A DNA stretch of 64,000 nucleotides from Nocardia sp. alder85J (GTDB taxonomy: Bacteria > Actinomycetota > Actinomycetes > Mycobacteriales > Mycobacteriaceae): the NCBI RefSeq assembly GCF_020176955.2, contig NZ_JAIUCZ020000001.1, forward strand, positions 930,001-994,000, written 5' to 3'. Position numbers and translations under genes: made by a program. The notes under the pieces were generated by a model. That model ran no database searches. It had not been told where the DNA came from and saw only the letters and a program-made list of their open reading frames with translations. The first letter of the stretch is position 1. Every line of letters starts with the position of its first letter. This document shows, piece by piece, positions 51,551-59,083 of the stretch.

Positions 51551-52421
51551 TGCGGAGACCTTCGCCGAACAGGGGTACATCGGGCCGTTCACCCTCTGGG
51601 AACCCGACGAGATGACCGCGTGGTGGAAACGGCAGCGCCGGGCCCTGCTGGATCCGGAGAACACCGCCCGCCGGGTCTTCGGCAATCCGGTGAACTACGA
51701 CCGGCACCTGGACATCCCGGGACTGAGCAGACTCGTGACCGAGCCGGAGATCGTGCGGCGCATGCAGGCGATCATCGGGCCGGACGTCTTGTGCTGGCGC
51801 ACCGAGTTCTTCCCGAAGAATCCCGGCGACTCCGGCACCGGCTGGCATCAGGTCGAGACCTATGCCATCGGTGAGACCAGCCAGGGGATGCTCGAGGCGA
51901 CCGAGCACTCCCCGGGTATCCCGATGGAGTTGACCTGCTGGGTCGCGTTCACCGAGGCCTCCCGCGAGAACGCCTGCATGAAGCTGATTCCCGGCAGTCA
52001 CCGGCAGTGGCGCTACGACGAGCACGCGCCGATGCGCTGGAACGACGCCGCCGCGGACAACTCGTTCTTCGGCTACAACTACGCCGACATCAAGATCGAC
52101 AAGGACTGGGATCCGGAGCAGGAGAACGTCCGGCACCTCGAGATGCGCGCCGGTCAGTTCTTCCTCTTCACCGCGCGGACGATCCACGGCTCGAATCCGA
52201 ACATCGGCCGCCGGCAGCGGATGGGATTCGCGATCCGGGTCGTGCCCACCCACGTGCGGGTCTACGGCGGCATGACCGAATTCGACGAGTTCGGCCACCA
52301 TTTCGACCTCGACCGGCACGGCTGCGTACTGGTGGCCGGACAGGACCGGTACGGGCTCAACCGGATGGCGGCCACCAACGCCTGGGGTGAGCCCTTCGTT
52401 CCCGTGGAAAGGACCGTGTGA
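51534..52421 (+). CDS. SyrB2-like non-haem iron enzyme with HxV motif
   Basis: A 295-residue protein starting at GTG 51534 (AAGGGAG upstream). It follows the SyrB2/CytC3 aliphatic halogenase family closely in remembered motifs: NYDRHLD, LGP/IGP-DVLCWRTEFFPK-PGD, FFGYNY, and RMGFAIRVVP. The iron site has His105 and His218, but the residue two after His105, Asp in hydroxylases and Ala or Gly in halogenases, is Val107 (WHQVETY). With no carboxylate ligand, simple hydroxylase chemistry is not expected. Halogenation or another radical transformation of a carrier-bound amino acid is likely, and the proline-type A-T-TE directly upstream is the obvious carrier. Val at this position is unusual and leaves activity open. 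Confidence 0.8.
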   Translation: MALATDAETFAEQGYIGPFTLWEPDEMTAWWKRQRRALLDPENTARRVFGNPVNYDRHLDIPGLSRLVTEPEIVRRMQAIIGPDVLCWRTEFFPKNPGDSGTGWHQVETYAIGETSQGMLEATEHSPGIPMELTCWVAFTEASRENACMKLIPGSHRQWRYDEHAPMRWNDAAADNSFFGYNYADIKIDKDWDPEQENVRHLEMRAGQFFLFTARTIHGSNPNIGRRQRMGFAIRVVPTHVRVYGGMTEFDEFGHHFDLDRHGCVLVAGQDRYGLNRMAATNAWGEPFVPVERTV

Positions 52422-52425
52422 TCCG

Positions 52426-53292
52426 ATGCGCACCCAGTACGTGGCGGCCGTCGACCTGGACCGGGACCGGCTGGCCGAGGATCTGGCCCGGGCGGAGGAG
52501 TTCCACTACTCCGAGGCCTACAGCAACTACCTGATCGGCGGCCCGTGGAAGAGCGCGATGCTGTGGGCCACCGGCGGCGACAGCGGCACCGGACTGCTGA
52601 CCACCTACGCCTACGACCGCGCGGCGGATTTCACCGAATACGGCCGCCGGCTGCCGTATCTGCGGGAACTGGTCACCAACACCGTCGACGTGAGCCGGTT
52701 GCAGTTCGTGCGGCTGGCCGTGTTCTCCGACAGCGTGATCGTCCCGCATCGCGACTTCCTGGAGCTGACCGACCTGCCCGAGGACGCGCGCTCGGCGCAC
52801 CGGGTGCACATTCCGCTGATCACCCACGAGGAATGCTTCTTCAGCGAGGACAACACGGTGTACCGGATGCGGGCCGGCGAGATCTGGTACTTCGACGCCG
52901 CGCGCATCCATGCCGTGGCCTCGCTGGTCGCCGCGCCACGCATCCACCTGATCTTCGATTTCACCGACCGGCCCGGCGACCGGCCGCTGATCGTCCCGGA
53001 CCGGGAGCCGGTCGGCGACCGCATCCCCGACCGCTCGGCCGTGCGGCGGCCCGCACTGCCGGACAGCCGTCGCGACGAACTGCGGCGACTGGCGGATCTG
53101 CTCACGATGGACACCTTCCGTGAGGTGTTCAGCATCGTCATCAAGACCCATTTCCGCTGGGACGGCGGCGAGGACTTCGCCTGGGACACCATGTTCGCGC
53201 TCGCCCGCGCGTGCCCGGACCAGGACGTCCTGCCGCACACCCGCGAACTGTTCCAGTACTACACGCTCGACCGCACCGGCAGTAAGGAGTAA
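52426..53292 (+). CDS. L-proline 3-hydroxylase-like Fe(II)/2OG oxygenase
   Basis: A 288-residue protein starting at ATG 52426 (GGAAAGGACC upstream). VIVPHRDFLEL holds His108 and Asp110, EDNTVYRMRAGEIWYFDAARIHA holds His162, and a C-terminal helical domain ends with THFRWD; this matches the L-proline 3-hydroxylase group of the Asp/Asn beta-hydroxylase superfamily, which acts on free proline. The match agrees with the proline-like pocket of the A-T-TE protein encoded two genes upstream. Substrate could also be another amino acid, since related enzymes act on other residues. It is in the same operon with only 4 bp before it. Confidence 0.72.
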   Translation: MRTQYVAAVDLDRDRLAEDLARAEEFHYSEAYSNYLIGGPWKSAMLWATGGDSGTGLLTTYAYDRAADFTEYGRRLPYLRELVTNTVDVSRLQFVRLAVFSDSVIVPHRDFLELTDLPEDARSAHRVHIPLITHEECFFSEDNTVYRMRAGEIWYFDAARIHAVASLVAAPRIHLIFDFTDRPGDRPLIVPDREPVGDRIPDRSAVRRPALPDSRRDELRRLADLLTMDTFREVFSIVIKTHFRWDGGEDFAWDTMFALARACPDQDVLPHTRELFQYYTLDRTGSKE

Positions 53293-53296
53293 CGAC

Positions 53297-53977
53297 ATGA
53301 CCACGAGGCTCACGGTGAACGACCGGCTGGCGGCCAGCCCGGTATACGGGGCTTTCCGCGACCACCCGTTCTTCCGGGCCGTGGATTCCGCCGAGCTGAC
53401 CAAGGAGCAGGCCGCCACCCTGATCGAACAGTGGTGGCACCCGCTGCACTACTTCCCGACCTTCCTGGCACGCTGCGTGTCCGTCCTGCCGGACATCGCC
53501 GCCAAGAGCGCCGTCACCCGAATCCTGAACCAGGAGACCGGCGGTGGCGAGGTGTCGAAGGCCCACGAGGTGATCTACGCCGACTCGATGCAGGAGTGCG
53601 GCTTCGATCGGCAGCGGGTCGTCGGGACCCGGCCGTTCCCCGAGACCGCGGAACTGGTCGAGGGTTACCGCCGGGCCTCCGAGGGACCGGAGACCGGCCT
53701 CGGATTCATCTTCGCCACCGAGAACACCGATCTGCTGATGGTGTCCAGCATCGGCCGGGCGATCGAGCGCACCACCGGCTACACCGGCAACCAGTGGGTG
53801 GCCATCCACGTCGAGCAGGAGCCCGATCACATCGAGGAGGCCGACAACGCACTGCTCACCGGGTTCAGCCCCGAGCAGGAGGATTCCGTGCTGACGGCGG
53901 CCGACGAGATGTGGCGGCTGTGGACGGCGTTCTTCGATCGGCTCGCGGCCGAGTCCGGTGTCGGCGCCGGCCGCTGA
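53297..53977 (+). CDS. Haem-oxygenase-like diiron oxidase (HDO family)
   Basis: A 226-residue all-helical protein of the iron-containing redox enzyme group related to PqqC/TenA, UndA, SznF and BesC. Candidate metal ligands are Glu80 and His90 (ETGGGE...KAHE), Glu142 (ATENTDLL) and the Asp/His of EPDHIEEAD. Known members use a transient diiron site and O2 for desaturation, N-oxygenation or oxidative C-C cleavage; BesC cuts a chlorinated lysine made by a halogenase. Standing directly after a SyrB2-like gene, a similar two-enzyme logic is plausible. ATG 53297 has AAGGAG at the right distance. Confidence 0.72.
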   Translation: MTTRLTVNDRLAASPVYGAFRDHPFFRAVDSAELTKEQAATLIEQWWHPLHYFPTFLARCVSVLPDIAAKSAVTRILNQETGGGEVSKAHEVIYADSMQECGFDRQRVVGTRPFPETAELVEGYRRASEGPETGLGFIFATENTDLLMVSSIGRAIERTTGYTGNQWVAIHVEQEPDHIEEADNALLTGFSPEQEDSVLTAADEMWRLWTAFFDRLAAESGVGAGR

Positions 53978-53988
53978 GGCAGGCGGCC

Positions 53989-55107
53989 GTGGACGACGTA
54001 CGGGCCACCTATCTGCGCTTCCCGGGCTGGACCCAGCACTTCTGGACCTGGCAGACCGGCCGGGCCCTGCCGGGTCAGCGGCCGCTGATCCGGCACACCT
54101 GGGCCGGTTACCTCGCGCTGACGCTGACCTGGTTCCTCCTCGGCCTGACCGTGTCCACCCTCGCGGTGGCCCTGATGTTCCCGTACTGGTATCTCGCCCT
54201 GCTCGCCGGGTGGCTGCTCACCGTGCACGGCGAGCGGGTGATGGTGCTGGTGATCGCGCATCAGGCGCTGCACCGGCGGTTCAGCGGGAGCCGGCGGTGG
54301 GACGCGTTCTGGGGGGAGGCCGTCACCGTGCTGTCGATGTTCCACACCTTCGGCGATTTCGAGGCGGAACACTTCCACAACCACCACCGCCGCGAGGTGT
54401 TCGCCACCCCGACCGATCCGCCGGTGCAGAATCTGGTCGAGCTCGGGTTCCGGCCCGGGATGAGCCGCGAAAGGCTGTGGCGGCGAGCATGGTTCGTCTT
54501 CTTCTCGCCGATGTTCTACTGGCACGGCTTCACCGGCCGGTTGCGCAGCAATCTGCGCAGCCGGGGCTGGCGGATCCCCGCCGCCGCGCTGTGGGCCGGC
54601 TGGTGGCTGTCGCTGCCGTTCTGGCTGCCGCACGGCACGCTGGTGCTGCTGCTGGCCCTCGTCGTGCCGGTCATCCTGTTCGCGCAACTGAGCGCGCTGC
54701 TGGACCGGCTCGGCGAACACGAATGGCTCGCACCCCGCGATCCCGCGCTCGGACACCGCTTCTACACCGCCGCCAACACCTCCGCGCGCTACTGCGGCTC
54801 GCCGGTGCCCGCGCGCGGCGCCGGGGTGCCGGCCTGGCTCGGCTGGACCGCGGCGACGCTGTGCTACCACCTGCCCTCGCGGCTGCTGGTGGTGGTCGGC
54901 GACCTGCCCAGCCACGACCACCATCACCGGTACCCGGCCACGCCGGAGTGGACCACCGCCGCCTATGCCCGGCAGCGCGACATCGACACCGGCCCCGAGG
55001 GGCCGGCGTACCGCGAGGTGTGGGGAATGGGAGCGGCGGTCGACCGGATGTTCCGCAGTCTGGCCCAACGGGAGGAGAACCTCGGGGATGCGGCATCACA
55101 TCGTTGA
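53989..55107 (+). CDS. Membrane fatty-acid-desaturase-type enzyme
   Basis: A 372-residue integral membrane protein, GTG start at 53989. Three histidine boxes are visible: HQALH near residue 90, HFHNHH about 30 residues later, and SHDHHH near residue 310. Hydrophobic segments lie between them (LALTLTWFLLGLTVSTLAVA, YLALLAGWLLTV, TLVLLLALVVPVILF). This is the di-iron membrane desaturase/hydroxylase fold. In amino-acid or peptide clusters such enzymes hydroxylate or desaturate carrier-bound aminoacyl groups. It starts 11 bp after the HDO gene and overlaps the PhzF-like gene by 20 bp. Confidence 0.78.
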   Translation: MDDVRATYLRFPGWTQHFWTWQTGRALPGQRPLIRHTWAGYLALTLTWFLLGLTVSTLAVALMFPYWYLALLAGWLLTVHGERVMVLVIAHQALHRRFSGSRRWDAFWGEAVTVLSMFHTFGDFEAEHFHNHHRREVFATPTDPPVQNLVELGFRPGMSRERLWRRAWFVFFSPMFYWHGFTGRLRSNLRSRGWRIPAAALWAGWWLSLPFWLPHGTLVLLLALVVPVILFAQLSALLDRLGEHEWLAPRDPALGHRFYTAANTSARYCGSPVPARGAGVPAWLGWTAATLCYHLPSRLLVVVGDLPSHDHHHRYPATPEWTTAAYARQRDIDTGPEGPAYREVWGMGAAVDRMFRSLAQREENLGDAASHR

Positions 55108-55879
55108 CACCTTCGCCGACGCAACGCATCTCGGTAATCCGGCCGCGGTCGTCGAGCTGCCGGAATTCGCGCCGACGGCCGGGATGCAGGACAGCGCGCA
55201 CCGGATCGGCCTGCCGACCACCGCGTTCGTGGTGGCCGCCGGCGCCGGGGAGTACCGGGTGCGCTGGTTCACCCCGTACAAGGAACTGAACCTCTGCGGG
55301 CACGCGACGATCGCCGCCACCCGGGTGCTGCTCGGCGACCGGACCCGGCTGACCTTCGTCTCCGACAACGGTGTGCTGCATGCCGAACGCAGCGGCGACC
55401 TGGTGTCGATCGATCTGCCGGCGGCGGCGCTGACCGCGTGCGATCCGCCGCCGGAGCTGCTCGCCGCGCTCGGCGTGCGGGCCGTGGCCTGCGTGGTGTC
55501 CAGCGACGACATCCTGATCGAGGTCGAATCGGCGACGGTGGTGGCCGCGATCCGGCCCGATTTCGCGGCGCTGGCCCGGCAGCCGTATCGCGGTCACATC
55601 GTGACCGCGCGCGGGGCGGACGGGGTCGATTTCACCTCTCGCACTTTCTTTCCGGCGCTCGGCGTCGACGAGGACCAGGTGTGCGTGACCGCGCACTGCA
55701 AGCTCACCCCGTACTGGGGGCGACGGCTGGGCCGGGACCGGCTCACCGCGACCCAGCTGTCCCGGCGTGGCGGCCGCCTGGCGCTGCGGGACGCGGGGGA
55801 CCGGGTCCACGTACTCGGTTCGGCCGTCCTGCGCGGCGCCTACGACGAAGTGCCCGAACTGCTCGAGGAGAGACGATGA
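55088..55879 (+). CDS. PhzF-family isomerase-like protein lacking the catalytic Glu
   Basis: A 263-residue protein starting at ATG 55088. VDTFAD..HLGNPAAVVELPE at the N-terminus, WFTPYKELNLCGHATIAA and the C-terminal GDRVHVLGSAVL define the PhzF/diaminopimelate-epimerase-like fold. In PhzF the catalytic Glu45 lies in a SETAFV motif; here the equivalent segment is GLPTTAFV, so position 44 is Thr. The usual proton shuttle is therefore absent, and either the mechanism differs or the protein binds rather than isomerises. Its stop overlaps the antiporter start (ATGA). Its place in the peptide pathway is unknown. Confidence 0.78.
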   Translation: MRHHIVDTFADATHLGNPAAVVELPEFAPTAGMQDSAHRIGLPTTAFVVAAGAGEYRVRWFTPYKELNLCGHATIAATRVLLGDRTRLTFVSDNGVLHAERSGDLVSIDLPAAALTACDPPPELLAALGVRAVACVVSSDDILIEVESATVVAAIRPDFAALARQPYRGHIVTARGADGVDFTSRTFFPALGVDEDQVCVTAHCKLTPYWGRRLGRDRLTATQLSRRGGRLALRDAGDRVHVLGSAVLRGAYDEVPELLEERR

Positions 55880-57156
55880 CCGCGCACACGACGGTGCTGC
55901 TGGTCGGGGATCTCGTGGTGATCGCGGTGTCGGCCCGGCTGCTCGGGCTGCTGGCGCAGCGGCTGGGACAGCCGGCCGTGATCGGTGAGATCCTCGGCGG
56001 AATCCTGCTGGGCCCCACCCTGTTCCACGGCGCGGTGACCCACGCGCTGTTCCCGGCGGCGGTGCAGCCGGCGCTGACGAATCTGGCGAATATCGGCATC
56101 GCCGTCTTCATGTTCTTCGTCGGCCTGGAACTGGACCGGTCGATGTTGCGCGGCCAGGGCCGCATCGCCACCAGCGTGGCCCTCGGCTCGACGCTGGTGC
56201 CGTTCGGGTTCGGCGTGCTGCTGGCGTGGCATCTGCTCGGCCGGCATCCCAGCACCCAGCCGACGGCGTTCGTGCTGTTCTTCGGCACCGCGATGGCCGT
56301 GACCGCCTTCCCGGTGCTGGCCCGCATCCTGACCGGCCGCAACCTGCTGCGCACGCCGATCGGCGCGCTGTCGGTGGCCAGCGCGTCGCTGGCGGACATC
56401 CTGGCGTGGACGCTGCTCGCGGTGGTGACCGCGCTGGCCGGGCACAGCGCCGGTCTGTGGCAACTCCTGCTCATCGTCCCCTTCGTCGCGGTGCTGCTGC
56501 TGGTGGTGGGACCGCTGCTGACCCGGCTGGCCGCGCGTGGCGGCGGTGCTCGCGCACCCGGTTCGCCGGCCGGACGGTTCGGCGCGCTCGTCGCGGTGCT
56601 CGCCGGCGCGGCCGGGCTGTGGGTGTGCGCCGAGGCCACCCGGTGGATGGGCCTGCACCTGATCTTCGGCGCCTTCCTGTTCGGGGTGGCGGTGCCGCGC
56701 ACCCGGGGGCCGCTGGCCGAACGGGTGCTGCCGTGGGTGCACCGGATCAACGGGTGGCTGCTGCTGCCGATCTTCTTCATGATCGCCGGACTCGAGGTCG
56801 ACCTGTCGACGGTCGACGGCGCCGCACTCGGTGAGCTGGCGCTGATCCTGCTGGTCGCCATCGGCGGCAAGGGCATCGGCGCCTTCGCCGGAGCCCGGCT
56901 GAACGGGGCCCGCACCCGGCATTCGGTGGTGCTCGCGATCCTGGCCAACACCCGCGGGCTGACCGAACTGATCGTCCTGGTCGTCGGCCTGCAACTGCAT
57001 CTGCTCGACACCCCGCTGTACTCGCTGATGGTGGTGATGGCGCTGGTGACGACCACGATGACCGCAATCCTGCTCTCGATCGTCTATCCCGAGTCGCGGG
57101 CCCGCGCCGACCTCGCGCCGCGGATCGCCGATCCCCGGCCGGAGGCCGTGCCGTGA
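55876..57156 (+). CDS. Cation:proton antiporter (CPA2-type)
   Basis: A 426-residue membrane protein with about twelve hydrophobic segments. LGQPAVIGEILGGILLGP near the N-terminus and FFVGLELD are hallmarks of the monovalent cation:proton antiporter-2 family, and MAVTAFPVLARIL continues the core. Translationally coupled at both ends (ATGA before, GTGA after), so it is a true operon member. Antiporters of this type occur in several antibiotic clusters, perhaps for export, pH homeostasis or self-protection; direct product export is not shown by sequence. The C-terminal 25 residues are a short hydrophilic tail without a TrkA-N domain. Confidence 0.8.
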   Translation: MTAHTTVLLVGDLVVIAVSARLLGLLAQRLGQPAVIGEILGGILLGPTLFHGAVTHALFPAAVQPALTNLANIGIAVFMFFVGLELDRSMLRGQGRIATSVALGSTLVPFGFGVLLAWHLLGRHPSTQPTAFVLFFGTAMAVTAFPVLARILTGRNLLRTPIGALSVASASLADILAWTLLAVVTALAGHSAGLWQLLLIVPFVAVLLLVVGPLLTRLAARGGGARAPGSPAGRFGALVAVLAGAAGLWVCAEATRWMGLHLIFGAFLFGVAVPRTRGPLAERVLPWVHRINGWLLLPIFFMIAGLEVDLSTVDGAALGELALILLVAIGGKGIGAFAGARLNGARTRHSVVLAILANTRGLTELIVLVVGLQLHLLDTPLYSLMVVMALVTTTMTAILLSIVYPESRARADLAPRIADPRPEAVP

Positions 57157-57911
57157 CCGCCGTCCGGGGCAGTTGGCTGCCACGCGAACCGGCGGTCACC
57201 GCTACCGCGCGGGTCTTCTGCCTGCCGCACGCCGGTTGCGGCGCCGGGGTTTTCGGCAACTGGCCCGCCGTCCGGGCCGGGGTCGAATTCCTGCCGATCG
57301 AACTGCCCGGCCGGCTGGCCCGCTTCGGCGAGACGATGCCCGCGACCTTCGAGGAACTGGCGGCCGACCTGACCGCCGGGCTGCGGCCGTATCTCGGGGT
57401 GCCGTACGCCTTCTTCGGTCACTGCTGGTCGGCACTGGTCGCGTACGAGGCGACCGCGCAACTCGAACGGTCCGGCGGACCGCCGCCGCGGCGGTTGTAC
57501 GTGTCCTCGCAGCTGGCGCCACAGGACGGGCCGGTCGGCAAGATGCTCGGCATGGACGACGCGGAGCTGACCACCGAACTCGAGGCGATGATCCGCGAGC
57601 AGGGCAACACCCCGCATCCGGAACTGGTGGCGATCTACCTGAAGGTGCTGCGCGCCGATGTCGAGATGAGCCGCCGCTACGTCGTTCCCGAGCCGCGGCG
57701 GCTCGAGTGCCCGATCGTGGCGATCGGCTGGACCGAGGACGAGGATGTGGCCCCCGCACGGATGGCGGGCTGGCCGGTGTGCGGCGACACCGATTTCGCG
57801 CGCTTCCCCGGCCGGCACCACCGGTTCGTCGACGCACCGGACGAACTGCTGAACCTGTTGTGCCACACCATGAAATCCCCAGGTCGAGGCGACGGTCCCG
57901 GCTTTACGTGA
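57153..57911 (+). CDS. Type II thioesterase with Cys in the nucleophile elbow
   Basis: A 252-residue RifR/GrsT-type thioesterase, GTG start overlapping the antiporter stop. FCLPHAGCGAGVFGNW and IELPGR are typical. The nucleophile motif, GHSMGA in most members, reads FGHCWSALVAYE, so Cys91 replaces the Ser and the following Gly is Ser. The catalytic His is probably in GRHHRFVD. Cys nucleophiles are known in some NRPS terminal thioesterases that make strained products, but are uncommon in type II editing enzymes. It may clear mis-primed carriers or catalyse an unusual release. Confidence 0.78.
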   Translation: MTAVRGSWLPREPAVTATARVFCLPHAGCGAGVFGNWPAVRAGVEFLPIELPGRLARFGETMPATFEELAADLTAGLRPYLGVPYAFFGHCWSALVAYEATAQLERSGGPPPRRLYVSSQLAPQDGPVGKMLGMDDAELTTELEAMIREQGNTPHPELVAIYLKVLRADVEMSRRYVVPEPRRLECPIVAIGWTEDEDVAPARMAGWPVCGDTDFARFPGRHHRFVDAPDELLNLLCHTMKSPGRGDGPGFT

Positions 57912-57942
57912 CATCACGGGAGGCCCGTGTGACTCCTAGCGT
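57906..57942 (+). promoter_or_regulatory. Possible third copy of the ACGTGAC ... TAGCGT element
   Basis: ACGTGAC (57906-57912, overlapping the thioesterase stop) and TAGCGT (57937-57942) recur with 24 bases between them, one more than at the two NRPS promoters; the full TCACGTGA palindrome is not kept. If real, transcription would start near 57950, at an in-frame GTG of the PLP-enzyme gene, giving a leaderless message. A ribosome site for an earlier GTG (57929) overlaps it, so this is uncertain. Confidence 0.3.
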
Positions 57943-59083
57943 GGCAAGGGTGGACATCGAAATCGCATTGCTCGAGGCGTGGATGCGCGACTACTACCAC
58001 AAGGTCGACCACGACATCGGGAGCAGCGGGGTCCGGGACCTGACCATGGCGGAATTCCGGCAGTTGTGCGGATTCGAGATGTCCGAACTGGACTCGATGG
58101 TCTTCCACGACAGCGAGAGCTACGGCGGCAGCGTGCTGCGCGGCGCGCTCGCCGATCGCTGGACCGGCGGCGACCGGGATCGCATGATGGTCACCCACGG
58201 TTCCAGCGAGGCGATCTACCTGGTGATGCAGCTGGCGCTGGCCCCGGGGGACGAGATCATCGTGCCGACCCCGGCCTATCAGCAGTTGCACGATATCGCC
58301 GCCGCCGCCGGCGCGCGCGTCACCCGCTGGCCGCTGCGGTCGCGCGACGGCTTCGCCGCCGACCTGGCCGAGCTGCGCCGGCTGGCCGCGTCGGGGCCGA
58401 AGATGATCGTGGTGAACTTCCCGCACAATCCGACGGGTATCTCGATCACCGCCGGCGAACAGCGGGAACTGGTCGCGATCGCGGCCGAGGCCGGCGCGAT
58501 CCTGGTGTGGGACCACGCGTTCGGTGAACTGACCTACACCGCGGACCCGCTGCCGCTGCCGCTCTGGTACGACCGGTGCATCGCCTTCGGCACCTTCTCC
58601 AAGAGCTACGGCCTGGCCGGGCTGCGGGTGGGCTGGTGCGTGGCGCCGCCGCAGCTACTGGCCCGGATGGCGGTGCTGCGGGACTACATCGCGCTGTACG
58701 TCTCGCCGATCCTCGAATTCTTCGCCACACAAGCGGTCCGCAACGCCGACCGCATCGTGGCACTGCAACGCGAACACGCCGGCCGCAATCTCCGGCTGCT
58801 GTCGGACTGGGCCGCGAGCGTGCCCGAACTGGTGCGGTTCACCCCGCCGGCCGGCGGGGTGGCCGCGTTCGTGGAGTTCCACGGTCAGCCGGATGTGGTC
58901 CGGTCCTGCCGGCGGCTGGCCGAACAGCACCGGGTGTTGCTCGTCCCCGGCGCCTGCTTCGGCCCGGAATACCGCAACCACGCGCGGCTCGGCTTCGGCG
59001 GCACCGCCGCGGAGCTGACCGCGGGACTCTCTCTGCTGGAACAAGTCCTGCGTTCGGACGCGGGGATGGTGGTGAACAGATGA
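57929..59083 (+). CDS. VioD (capreomycidine synthase)-like PLP enzyme
   Basis: A 384-residue fold-type I aminotransferase-like protein. The sequence resembles VioD, which cyclises 3-hydroxyarginine to capreomycidine: W-(M/L)-R-YY near the start, DIGSSGVRDLTMAEFR, THGSSEAIYLVMQLAL, PTPAYQQLHDIA, VVNFPHNPTG, and the PLP-lysine motif GTFSKSYGLAGLRVGWCV with Lys225. GTG 57929 is chosen for the GGGAGG six bases upstream; GTG 57950 is an alternative. Its stop overlaps the next NRPS start (ATGA). A cyclic guanidino or related cyclised amino acid as NRPS building block is a reasonable inference, supported by the acidic pocket of the next adenylation domain. Confidence 0.75.
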   Translation: MTPSVARVDIEIALLEAWMRDYYHKVDHDIGSSGVRDLTMAEFRQLCGFEMSELDSMVFHDSESYGGSVLRGALADRWTGGDRDRMMVTHGSSEAIYLVMQLALAPGDEIIVPTPAYQQLHDIAAAAGARVTRWPLRSRDGFAADLAELRRLAASGPKMIVVNFPHNPTGISITAGEQRELVAIAAEAGAILVWDHAFGELTYTADPLPLPLWYDRCIAFGTFSKSYGLAGLRVGWCVAPPQLLARMAVLRDYIALYVSPILEFFATQAVRNADRIVALQREHAGRNLRLLSDWAASVPELVRFTPPAGGVAAFVEFHGQPDVVRSCRRLAEQHRVLLVPGACFGPEYRNHARLGFGGTAAELTAGLSLLEQVLRSDAGMVVNR

